Shown here piece after piece: positions 1 through 10,494 of a stretch of 64,000 nt of DNA. This stretch comes from Pseudomonadota bacterium. Lineage in GTDB: Bacteria > Desulfobacterota > Desulfobulbia > Desulfobulbales > Desulfocapsaceae. A program made the position numbers and the translations under genes. The stretch is taken from contig JAHJKP010000034.1 of NCBI GenBank assembly GCA_018821985.1, forward strand, positions 1-64,000, read 5' to 3'. The notes below the pieces were generated by a model. The model saw only the letters and a list, made by a program, of their open reading frames with translations. It was not told the origin of the DNA and made no database searches. How positions within the stretch are numbered: position 1 is the stretch's first letter; each line of letters opens with the position of its first letter.

Positions 1-79
1 ATGTCTACTTGAGTGTCAGATTAAGGGTGGCGGCTTTCGCCCTAGCTGTCAGCTTCGATCTAAGCTTCTACAAATAATC

Positions 80-823
80 CTACACCTTGTTTTTAAGAAT
101 CTGCTCGACAACGGCAATATCCCCGGGACGATCAACGCCATGGCTTTTATGGCTTGTTATCACTACGTGGATGGGGATATCGTTTTCCAGCAGGCGCAGC
201 TGTTCGAGCGCTTCCTTTTTTTCCAGAACACCTTTTTCAAGCGCGACAAACTGCTCAAGGGTCTTCATCCTGAAGGCATAGATGCCGATGTGGCCGTAAT
301 ACTCACCCTCGCTTCCGTCCTGAGGAAAGGGGATGGGAAGCCGAGAGAAGTAGAGGGCCTGGTTGTCCCTTCCCATAACCACCTTGACCTGATCCGTGGC
401 TTGTGCTTCACTGCTGCTTATCTTCCGGGCCAGGGTGGTGACCTGGATCTCAGGAGAGCAGAATGGGGCGATGAGGGCGGTCAGCATTTCCGGTTCGAGG
501 GCCGGTTCGTCACCTTGAATATTGACCACCACTCCATCGTCAGGCACTGCAAGCAGGCGCGCCGCCTCCAGTACCCTTTCGGTGCCGCAGCTATGATTGG
601 GGCTGGTCATGAGCACGGGAATGGCCAGGGACTCAGCCACCGAAAAGATACGTTCATCATCGGTTGCCAGGACAACCTGCTGTAAATGGGGACATTGGCA
701 GGCTCGGCTATAGACATGCTGAATCATAGGTTTGCCGAGGATGAGGGCCAGGGGTTTTCCCTCAAAGCGGGAAGAGGCATAGCGCGTCGGGATGATGCCG
801 TAGCATGGTGGCAGTGAGTTCAT
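80..823 (-). CDS. kdsB: CMP-KDO synthetase (3-deoxy-manno-octulosonate cytidylyltransferase)
   Basis: Activates KDO with CTP to CMP-KDO in the cytoplasm, the donor used by WaaA for the lipid A inner core. The 247-residue length is normal for the family. The N-terminal nucleotide-binding segment IIPTRYASSRFEGKPL and the NIQGDEP motif are both present, as is the family-typical C-terminal region rich in Leu/Glu. It starts with ATG six bases after the waaA stop codon, with no clear Shine-Dalgarno sequence (the upstream stretch is A/T rich), so translation is probably coupled to waaA. Last gene of the cls-waaA-kdsB minus-strand group, which places KDO activation next to KDO transfer. Family assignment is secure. 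Confidence 0.95.
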   Translation of the reverse strand: MNSLPPCYGIIPTRYASSRFEGKPLALILGKPMIQHVYSRACQCPHLQQVVLATDDERIFSVAESLAIPVLMTSPNHSCGTERVLEAARLLAVPDDGVVVNIQGDEPALEPEMLTALIAPFCSPEIQVTTLARKISSSEAQATDQVKVVMGRDNQALYFSRLPIPFPQDGSEGEYYGHIGIYAFRMKTLEQFVALEKGVLEKKEALEQLRLLENDIPIHVVITSHKSHGVDRPGDIAVVEQILKNKV

Positions 824-829
824 GGTATT

Positions 830-2212
830 TTATTTATTGGTTATTGGGTTTACGCTTCCCTCAAAGAGAAGATTGTTGATGGTGGTACATGTCGTATCGG
901 TTCCGCCGCGGCGGTTTTTCACATAGGTGATAATCTTCTGACGTGTCTGCTCGCGTAGTGGTGGAAGCGAACTCTGCTGCATCAGGATGTCAGCGGCCTC
1001 CTGCCAGTCTTGGGCCTGGAAGACCAGTTGCTGATCAATAATATCCCGGCCTATCCATAAAAAATTGGACCAGTGCGGGCCGATCACCGGCCTGAGCCCG
1101 CAGGTAAGCGGCTCCAGAAAATTCTGACCACCCAGCGGTGCCAGACTGCCACCGACAAAGGCGGCGTCGGCAAGCTGATAGGCGAAGAGCATCTCGCCCA
1201 TGGTGTCCCAGAGGATGATGCTGCCGGGAGAAACTGACCCCGTGCAGCGAGACCGTAATTGCCAGGGGAGCCCGTGCGTCTCCAGCATCTTTTCCCAGTT
1301 TTTGATGCGGTGCATGTGTCGGGGGAATAAGGCGATGCTTGTCTGATTATTTTGTCCCCTGATGTGACAGATCAGCTTGATGATATCCGCTTCTTCTTCC
1401 TCTCGCACCGAACCCAGGACCAGCAGCTTGGCTCTTGCCGTCGTGTCGGGCGGAAACAGATGGGCCAGGGGATTGTTTACAGTATCTTCAGTACGTTGCT
1501 CGCTGATACGGTCAAATTTGATATTTGGCACGGCCTCTACTTCATCCATGCCAAAGAGGGTGGCAAAACGTGAGGCATCATCGCTGGATATGGCGAGAAT
1601 CCTTTCTGGCCTCAGATAGCGCCATAATGACGGCCAGATACGATAGCGGCTAAAACTCTTTGCCGTCATCCTGCCGTTTGCCACCAGAACCTTTACTCCT
1701 TGCTGTCTGCAGCTTGCCAGGAGTCCGGGCCATAATTCACTTTCCAGCAGCAGCATCACCTTTGGCCGGATGACGGTCACGGCTTTGGTCATGAGACCGG
1801 GATGATCAAAGGGAAAATAGGCGGTGTGAATGGTGAGTTTACAGTTTTGTTGCATGGCCTCATTTCGGGCCTTTTCCAGGATTTCCATGCCTTGACTGGT
1901 ATAGGTGGTCAGAAGTACCCGGATTGGTCCGGCCGGATCAAGTTTTCTGAGAACCTCCCCTGCCAGAAATGATTCTCCCACCGAGGCTGCCTGGATCCAG
2001 AGATCAGCAGGTGCCGGCATTTCCTCTAAGGTACGTTGGCTGAAACCGTGATACAGTCTTTGATTGCGACGGAGGAAAGGAATGGCAATGTTCCATGCCA
2101 GTTGATAGACCAGCATGGCGATCTTGATGGATAGCGGAGTCCTGGTGCTGGGTGGTTGAGTGGAAATTCGCTTGTCTCCAAACGTCTGTTGTTTGATGGA
2201 TATATTCACCAT
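830..2212 (-). CDS. waaA: 3-deoxy-D-manno-octulosonic acid (KDO) transferase
   Basis: Inner-membrane-associated glycosyltransferase that adds KDO from CMP-KDO to lipid IV-A. Recognised by the ASVGE motif near the start of the first Rossmann domain, the LLLESELWPGL stretch, and the C-terminal GGQNFLEPL motif (equivalent to GGHNPLEPA in other KdtA proteins). A hydrophobic N-terminal anchor (MLVYQLAWNIAIPFL) precedes the catalytic domains. The start is uncertain: the frame is open to a TTG at 2224, ATG occurs at 2212, and an ATG at 2116 directly before the anchor would give the usual family N-terminus; none has a good ribosome-binding site. It sits 48-60 bases after cls and immediately before kdsB, the next step back in the pathway. 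Confidence 0.92.
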   Translation of the reverse strand: MVNISIKQQTFGDKRISTQPPSTRTPLSIKIAMLVYQLAWNIAIPFLRRNQRLYHGFSQRTLEEMPAPADLWIQAASVGESFLAGEVLRKLDPAGPIRVLLTTYTSQGMEILEKARNEAMQQNCKLTIHTAYFPFDHPGLMTKAVTVIRPKVMLLLESELWPGLLASCRQQGVKVLVANGRMTAKSFSRYRIWPSLWRYLRPERILAISSDDASRFATLFGMDEVEAVPNIKFDRISEQRTEDTVNNPLAHLFPPDTTARAKLLVLGSVREEEEADIIKLICHIRGQNNQTSIALFPRHMHRIKNWEKMLETHGLPWQLRSRCTGSVSPGSIILWDTMGEMLFAYQLADAAFVGGSLAPLGGQNFLEPLTCGLRPVIGPHWSNFLWIGRDIIDQQLVFQAQDWQEAADILMQQSSLPPLREQTRQKIITYVKNRRGGTDTTCTTINNLLFEGSVNPITNK

Positions 2213-2272
2213 GTCGTATGGCAAGGTTGTTTGATAAAAACGGTTTGTTACGCTACTCGGTTCTTACTGATT

Positions 2273-3667
2273 TTACAACTGCGGGGCGACGATCCGCATC
2301 AGGTTTTCGGCCAGTCGCCGCATGATACCGGCCGGTTTCATTTCATGGTGTGAGTCCTGCAGGAGTTTCTCCATCCAGGCGTTTACCTCCGAGATGATGG
2401 GCACCGAATAGGCGAAACTGACCACTTCATAGTTCAACAACAGGCTGCGATTATCAATATTGACCGAGCCAAGCATCGCCCCTGTATCGTCAAAAAGGAT
2501 CGCCTTGGCATGGAGCATGGGGCCCTTGTACAGGGCGACTTCCACCCCGGCCTCCATCAATTCCCGCATGTAGCTGCTGCGCACCAGATCGGCCAGGAGG
2601 TGGTTGGATTCATAGGGGGTAATCAATTTAACATCGACGCCCTTGTGATGGGCGATAATCAGCGCCTCCTGCAGTGAGGTAACGGGAACGAAGTAGGGGG
2701 TGACGATCCAGATCCGTTTTTGGGCGGTATAGATGGCGCAGATCAGTGACTCGAAGAGGGCGTCTCTGGCGATGTCAGGCCCGGATGGCACTACCTGGAT
2801 GTAGGCGTCACCGTAGCCCAGGGGAACGGTGTCCAGAGCGATTGGCGTGGTGTGACCGCAGGCATAGGCCCAGTCTGAGGCGAATATCTCCAGATAGTGA
2901 AAGACCGCCGGTCCTTCGATGAGAAAGAGCAGATCGTTCCAGCGGCCGGGCTCAGGCGTTGGTCCCATGTACTCGGCGGAGAGATTCATGCCGCCGGTCA
3001 GGACAATACGGCGGTCAAAAAGATATATTTTTCGGTGGTTACGCAGGTTGATATAGTTTCGAAACGGCATCTGCAGGATGGGCATGAAAAATGAGATCAT
3101 GGCCCCGGCCTGACGCAGTTTTTTGAAGGGATGCTGGAAACAGTAGAGGGGGAATGATCCCAGTGAATCGATGAGAATCTTGATCTCCACCCCTTCTGTT
3201 GCTCTCTTGGTCAATGCCTTGAGGAGTTGGGCAGTTACCGCGTCGTTATTAAAGACATAGGTGCTGATAAAGATACTTTCCTTCGCCTTCTCTATCTCCT
3301 GCAGCAGAGCACTGTAGGCCTCAGTCCCGTCAGTATAAAGGGCAAAACGGTTTCCCTGAGTGCCTCCTGGTATCCCGTTGGCGCGTAGAACGCCGTCAAT
3401 GGGGTTGGCCTTTTCCAGGGGCAGATCCGTCACCGAGCGGAGGCTGAACATCGATTTTGTTTTGGAGCTGGTGCGCTTACGTGAACCGAGGATGAAGTAG
3501 AGCGGCACGGCAAGATGCGGCAGCAATATAATCGCCAGCAGCCAGGAGATCATGCTGGTTGGGGTTCGCCGCTGATACACCATGTGCAGCAGGGCGCTGA
3601 GAAAGAAGATCTCGCCTACTACGAGGAAGGAGTGGGAGAAGATCAGATGGAGCCATTCGATGTGCAT
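2273..3667 (-). CDS. cls: Cardiolipin synthase, phospholipase D superfamily
   Basis: Makes cardiolipin from phosphatidylglycerol at the inner membrane. Two phospholipase D HKD motifs are visible: HRKIYLFDRRIVLTGG in the middle and LHAKAILFDDTGAMLGS toward the C-terminus. The N-terminus has two hydrophobic segments (the second is MISWLLAIILLPHLAVPLYFILG), as in ClsA-type enzymes. The frame stays open upstream to 3874, but that extension is basic and unlike the family. The ATG at 3667 (MHIEWLHLIF) gives about 464 residues and the normal membrane N-terminus, so it is preferred. First gene of the minus-strand envelope group with waaA and kdsB. Confidence 0.93.
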   Translation of the reverse strand: MHIEWLHLIFSHSFLVVGEIFFLSALLHMVYQRRTPTSMISWLLAIILLPHLAVPLYFILGSRKRTSSKTKSMFSLRSVTDLPLEKANPIDGVLRANGIPGGTQGNRFALYTDGTEAYSALLQEIEKAKESIFISTYVFNNDAVTAQLLKALTKRATEGVEIKILIDSLGSFPLYCFQHPFKKLRQAGAMISFFMPILQMPFRNYINLRNHRKIYLFDRRIVLTGGMNLSAEYMGPTPEPGRWNDLLFLIEGPAVFHYLEIFASDWAYACGHTTPIALDTVPLGYGDAYIQVVPSGPDIARDALFESLICAIYTAQKRIWIVTPYFVPVTSLQEALIIAHHKGVDVKLITPYESNHLLADLVRSSYMRELMEAGVEVALYKGPMLHAKAILFDDTGAMLGSVNIDNRSLLLNYEVVSFAYSVPIISEVNAWMEKLLQDSHHEMKPAGIMRRLAENLMRIVAPQL

Positions 3668-6493
<2,826 letters not shown>

Positions 6494-6516
6494 TTACGCC
6501 CCCGGAGGGAACGCCA

Positions 6517-6573
6517 GAGCCTTACTTTCCGGAGGTGGCGGGTGGCGCCCACCTTTTCTGGAGAATAAGGCTC
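6517..6573. terminator. Imperfect long hairpin between icd and the nifV remnant
   Basis: GAGCCTTA at the left end pairs with TAAGGCTC at the right end, and the inner arms (TTTCCGGAGGTGG and CCACCTTTTCTGGAG) pair with a few mismatches, giving a stem of about 25 bases. It lies between two convergent genes, so a two-way terminator is plausible, but no long T run follows on either strand. It also overlaps the last recognisable nifV-like sequence. Confidence 0.45.
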
Positions 6574-7214
6574 ATAGGTGTTGGGATTGACGGTCAGGCC
6601 ATGCAGAAATCATTATGAGTATGGATCCCACTGGGAAGTCCTGACTGCTGCAGGAGCATTCGCACCATTTTTGTGATGGTGGCAGGAGAGCCGATACCCA
6701 CGGTGTCGGCCAGCCGCAGACGCTGCACGCCGCAATCGGCAGCGGTCTTGGCCAGTAAACAGAGGAACTCGGGATCGGCCCGGGTCGCGTCTTCAAGACC
6801 AAGGGATATAAAAGGAATACCAAGTGTCCTGGCTTGGGCCACTGCCTGGCGCAGGGTGCGCAGGACCCAGTTTCGGTCTTTTTGCAGCCGCTGGCTGATG
6901 TGCAGGTCTGAGGCCGGAATCGACAGAGACAGGACGTCTGGCCGGCAGCTTGCGGCAAAAGCGATATCGCCACTATGGCAGCGGCACCAGAGCCCCAGAC
7001 GTTGCCGTCCTTTGCTTGTCTTCCTGGCAAAGGTAAAAAGATCCTGAAGATGGCTGTTCTTTTCGGAAGCAATGCCCAGTTCAATCTCTTCCACTCCCAC
7101 CTGACAGAGCTGAGTAATAATCTCGTAGCGCAGTTCCTGGCTGAAGTGCACCCCCGGCGTCTGTTCGCCTTCCCGCAGGGTGGAGTCAATAATGCCGTGA
7201 AAGTTGGGCGTCAT
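6530..7214 (-). pseudogene. nifV: Homocitrate synthase NifV remnant, 5' half with internal deletion
   Basis: NifV condenses acetyl-CoA and 2-oxoglutarate to homocitrate, the organic part of the nitrogenase FeMo-cofactor. The first 206 codons read as a normal DRE-TIM metallolyase N-terminus: IIDSTLREGEQTPGV, EELELGIA-type sequence (here EEIELGIA), and HTHNDFCMA, where the family has HTHNDFGMA. A TGA stop follows at once. In another frame directly after it the DNA encodes GLTVNPNTYEPYSPEKVG, which resembles the later NifV segment ending YEPFAPE-VG, so roughly 100 codons appear deleted at the junction near 6590. The rest of the gene (normally about 380 codons) is missing. The ATG has a good ribosome-binding site (AGAGG) and lies 11 bases after the unknown gene upstream, in the old nif operon. 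Confidence 0.85.
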
Positions 7215-7225
7215 GGCAGACCTCT

Positions 7226-8536
7226 TTAGTTTCCTTCGATCTGTTTGCGGAACAAATTGATCTGGGCGGTGCGAATCTCATCCATCTTCAGTCGATAAAT
7301 ATCACCGGGAAAAAGGAAATCCGCCACCCCGGTGTCGAAGATCCGCTTGACCTCATATTCGTCATGGGCGACATCCCGCTGGTAGATATAGTTGAGATAG
7401 GAGCGGTTGGTGTGGATGATGAATTCCACGCGGATGCCCCCCAGTCTGGCAAAGAATTTCAACATCGGGGTCTGGTTGGAACTGCCCATGGCCGTACTCC
7501 CGTACTGGCCACCGGTGAGGGTGTCGGAGATATCCTCGAGCGTCATGAGTGATCCTGCCTCTACCGCGCTGCGGGTCAGGTGGCGGATGAAGCATTTAAC
7601 GTCACCCACCGAGTTGAGCACCGCCATCAGGCCCAGCTCATCATCAACGGCCACTGCTGGATTTTTTTCATTTTTACGCAACAGCTTCAGGACCTTGGCT
7701 GCAGGTGGTTTTTTCCTGATGGTGACGTAAATCGGCACCTCTCTCTCCTGGCTGCGAAAACGGCGGCGCTTGATCAGGGTCAGTTTCTCGCCGGATGTGG
7801 GTGTCAGCGCTCGGGCCTGCTCTTCAGAAAGGACAGTTACTTCCTGGCAACTGAAGTCGTCGGGGTGGTGGTGGCTGTGCAGGTACTTGATCTCCAGCTC
7901 ACCGATCTTGAGACTGGGGCTCCAGACATGGGCATTCAAGAAGCGAAGAAAATTGGAAAACTTGGTCTCGATATCGGTCTCCCGTTCCCGCTGATCAATG
8001 GAGCCGGCAAGATTCATGAGTACCAGCTTGCGCTTGGCCTCAAAGCGGGCCTTGCGGTGAAATCGCTCGTCAAAGATGATGAGCAATAGATCCACCGGAT
8101 CATGAGTGGTTTCGATCTCATTGGTGGTCTCAATATGCGAGCGATAGGGGGCCAGCACCTTTGCCCGCAGGGAGTTGACCACGTCATCGGCTGTGCGGGC
8201 ATAGTCGTACAGGTAACGGCCAATGTCATGGCTGGCACCGTCCAGGCCGAACATGTTTCCTAAAAGGGTACGGGAGCGTTCCGCAGTTTTTTGGCGTAGT
8301 GTACGGTCATGGATCAGGATCAGGATCTCATCAAAGTTGCTGATCCCCAGAAAGTCGAAGATCTGACAACGAACGGCGCGATATTTGGTCTTCAGCAGTT
8401 GATCTCCTTGCAGGTTACGCACCCAGTTTTTGGCCTCTTTGGAAAAGGGATGGGCAAAGGGTGGTAATTCGTTTACAGCAAAGGGGCCATCCTGCAGCAT
8501 GGATGTAAAGATGGATTTTTGATTCAGGAGATTCAT
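7226..8536 (-). CDS. Unknown protein, intact gene within the decayed nif operon
   Basis: I do not recognise this 436-residue protein. It is uninterrupted, unlike the nif genes on both sides, and the nifV remnant starts 11 bases after its stop, so it belonged to the nif transcription unit. The ATG at 8536 is preferred over an upstream TTG at 8578 because an AGGA lies about nine bases ahead. It has no signal peptide or membrane segment. The first 150 residues are helical and charged. The last third (about 294-436: VDDELGLMAVLNS, then YGSTAMGSS, GIRVEFIIHTNRSYLNY and AHDEYEVKR) has an order of acidic strand, glycine/serine turn and E-x-I-x-T strand loosely like the RelA/SpoT nucleotidyltransferase fold. 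That comparison is by eye only and is weak. Confidence 0.8.
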   Translation of the reverse strand: MNLLNQKSIFTSMLQDGPFAVNELPPFAHPFSKEAKNWVRNLQGDQLLKTKYRAVRCQIFDFLGISNFDEILILIHDRTLRQKTAERSRTLLGNMFGLDGASHDIGRYLYDYARTADDVVNSLRAKVLAPYRSHIETTNEIETTHDPVDLLLIIFDERFHRKARFEAKRKLVLMNLAGSIDQRERETDIETKFSNFLRFLNAHVWSPSLKIGELEIKYLHSHHHPDDFSCQEVTVLSEEQARALTPTSGEKLTLIKRRRFRSQEREVPIYVTIRKKPPAAKVLKLLRKNEKNPAVAVDDELGLMAVLNSVGDVKCFIRHLTRSAVEAGSLMTLEDISDTLTGGQYGSTAMGSSNQTPMLKFFARLGGIRVEFIIHTNRSYLNYIYQRDVAHDEYEVKRIFDTGVADFLFPGDIYRLKMDEIRTAQINLFRKQIEGN

Positions 8537-8593
8537 GGTTGTTATCCTGTTCTTTTCAATATCTTGAAATGAGTTCAATCGGTTACATGGCCT

Positions 8594-9553
8594 CTATGTT
8601 TTATTATTCCATGGGCTCAGGCTAAATTCAGGCCTGTCGAGCTTGAATTTTTTGATCCGATAGCCAATCTGGCGCTGGGTCAGACCCAGTTCCCGGGCTG
8701 CACGGGCCTGGACCCAGCCATTTCTCATCAGGGCGGCCTTGATCTCGGCCAGTTCCAGCTCTCCCAGAGAATGGAGGGCTGCCGGATACGCTGGAGTCAA
8801 GACCATGATCAGTGGGGGCTATCCTTGCAGAGGAAGTAGGAGTTCTATCCTGAGGCAAGGTTCTCATCATCTCTTCGGGAAGATCACTTTCATAAATAAT
8901 ACTCTTGTCGCTCAGAATAACCAAGCGTTCAATGAGATTTTGCAGTTCCCGCACATTTCCCGGCCAGTTGTAGTCCATCACGAAATCGAGGACCTCTTGG
9001 GATAGCTCCACCTCCATGCCATTTCGTTCATTGCTGGCGCGCAGGAAGTGGTTGAGCAGGATCGGGATGTCGCTCTTGCGTTCCCGTAAGGGGGGAAGAT
9101 GAGAGGCAGCACATTTAAGCGATAGTAGAGGTCGTTACGAAAGGTACCGTTGGCCACGGCATCGCCAAGGTTTACATTTGTGGCGGCAATGATGCGCACA
9201 TCGACCTCCAGTGTCCTGGCGCCGATATGATCGAGGAACAGGGGCTCGCTGCTGATGTCCGGGACGATGCAGGGCGATCCGGTCTGAAATATCTGACCGC
9301 AGATCCCCTCGGAGAGCCCGTAAATCCCCCACTGTTCCTCTTCAATGGTCAGGCCGTAGGATGCCTTTATCTCCAGTCTCTGTCTGTGGGGGTCAAGAAG
9401 AACCAGGGTGGCCCGGTCCATGCGCAGGATCTCGTGAAGGACTTGAAAGACTCTGGTCAGGGCGGTGTCGAGATGTACGGCCTCGCCGATGAGCTGGCAT
9501 ATCTCGGAAAGGGGATCAATCGCAACCAGTTCCCGTCCCATGGCAGTGTCCAC
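8594..9553 (-). pseudogene. nifA: Nif-specific regulator NifA, internally deleted and frameshifted
   Basis: NifA is the sigma-54 activator of nif operons. The N-terminal GAF domain (about residues 10-110, LCQLIGEAVHLDTALTRVF-like helices through EGICGQIFQTGSPCIVPDI) is intact. The sequence then jumps in frame from LFLDHIGAR to TLEVDVRIIAATN near 9210. This removes the Walker A, GAFTGA and Walker B parts of the AAA+ domain. Near 9099, one missing base shifts the frame: restoring it turns the reading into LPLHLPPLRERKSDIP. The next part (DYNWPGNVRELQNLIERL) reads in a second frame, and a further shift near 8815-8850 leads to the C-terminal Fis-type helix-turn-helix (AARELGLTQRQIGYRIKKF). It cannot contact or activate RNA polymerase as it stands. 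Confidence 0.92.
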
Positions 9554-9615
9554 TGCCGCAACTCTTTTTCTCCCGCCGTTTCAGTTTGGACAATCCCTCG
9601 CCACTATAAATCGCC

Positions 9616-10451
9616 TTAAGTGCGTATTTCACTGAATCCTGACATGGTAGTAATCGGTTCTATCCCATGCTTTTGCAGGATCTCGCGGGGAGTCTCACCC
9701 ATATCGCTGACCAGTACAGCCTGGCAGTCTTTCCATTAAGGGTTCGGCCAAATTCGATGGTGGCGCTGGCCCGACCCATAGTGGCGATGGAAGCCAGAGG
9801 GGTGCCGCCGGGCTGAATCTTGTCATACTTACTGGTGGCCCGACCCATGGTGTCAGAGAGATCTGGTAAAATCGTGGCGTCCAGTCCAAAATCATCTATT
9901 ACTTCAGAAAAATAACGCTTGTCGGCAGGTGAGATAAATCCCGGCAACAGGTTGATCTTCTCTTGAACCGCCTCACGACCTTTGGCCAGTTGCTCCACCA
10001 CCGCAGTTACCGCGGCATGGAATCCCTTCATGTGGGTGCCGTTATAACTGGGGGTTGCGACCCGAACCATGATCGGCATGGTGCCCACGGTTTCCCGTTG
10101 AAACTCATGGAGGTACCTGCCCACATCGTTACCAATGGTCTCAGTCATACAGGTGGTGGCAATGCCGATGAGCTTTGGCTGATACTTCTGGGTTACATTG
10201 ACCAGACCCATTTTCAGGTTGGGGCCGCCACCATAGATGGCATTCTTCTCAGAGAGTGAGGAGGAGGCAATATCAATGGGTTCATTATAGTGGCCGATAA
10301 TATAGCGCCGCATATAGGTGGCGCAGCCCTGCGATCCGTGCAGATAAGGGACAGCGCCCTCGATCCCCTTGAAGGCCAGACAGGCCCCAAGCGGGGTGCA
10401 GAGCTTACAGGCGTTGGTGGTGGAGATATAATTGGGAGGATTCTTTGACAT
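9616..10451 (-). pseudogene. nifN: NifN N-terminal half fused by deletion to a NifB/NifX-type tail
   Basis: NifN, with NifE, forms the scaffold on which FeMo-cofactor is matured. The first 245 or so codons are good NifN: TTNACKLCTPLGACLAFKGI, LHGSQGCATYMRRYI, SSSLSEKNAIYGGG. After EFGRTLNG the frame becomes nonsense, and in the neighbouring frame the DNA encodes DCQAVLVSDMGETPREILQK, then HGIEPITTMSG. That matches the C-terminal dinitrogenase iron-molybdenum cofactor domain found in NifB and NifX, not NifN. The junction lies near 9728-9745, followed by a stop at 9616. So a deletion removed the end of nifN and at least most of a nifB or nifX gene, or of a nifN-B fusion as known in Clostridium pasteurianum. 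A ribosome-binding site (AAGGAAGAG) precedes the ATG. Confidence 0.88.
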
Positions 10452-10494
10452 GGCACTCTTCCTTTATCTAATGAACCTCTTAGAAAACTTTTGC

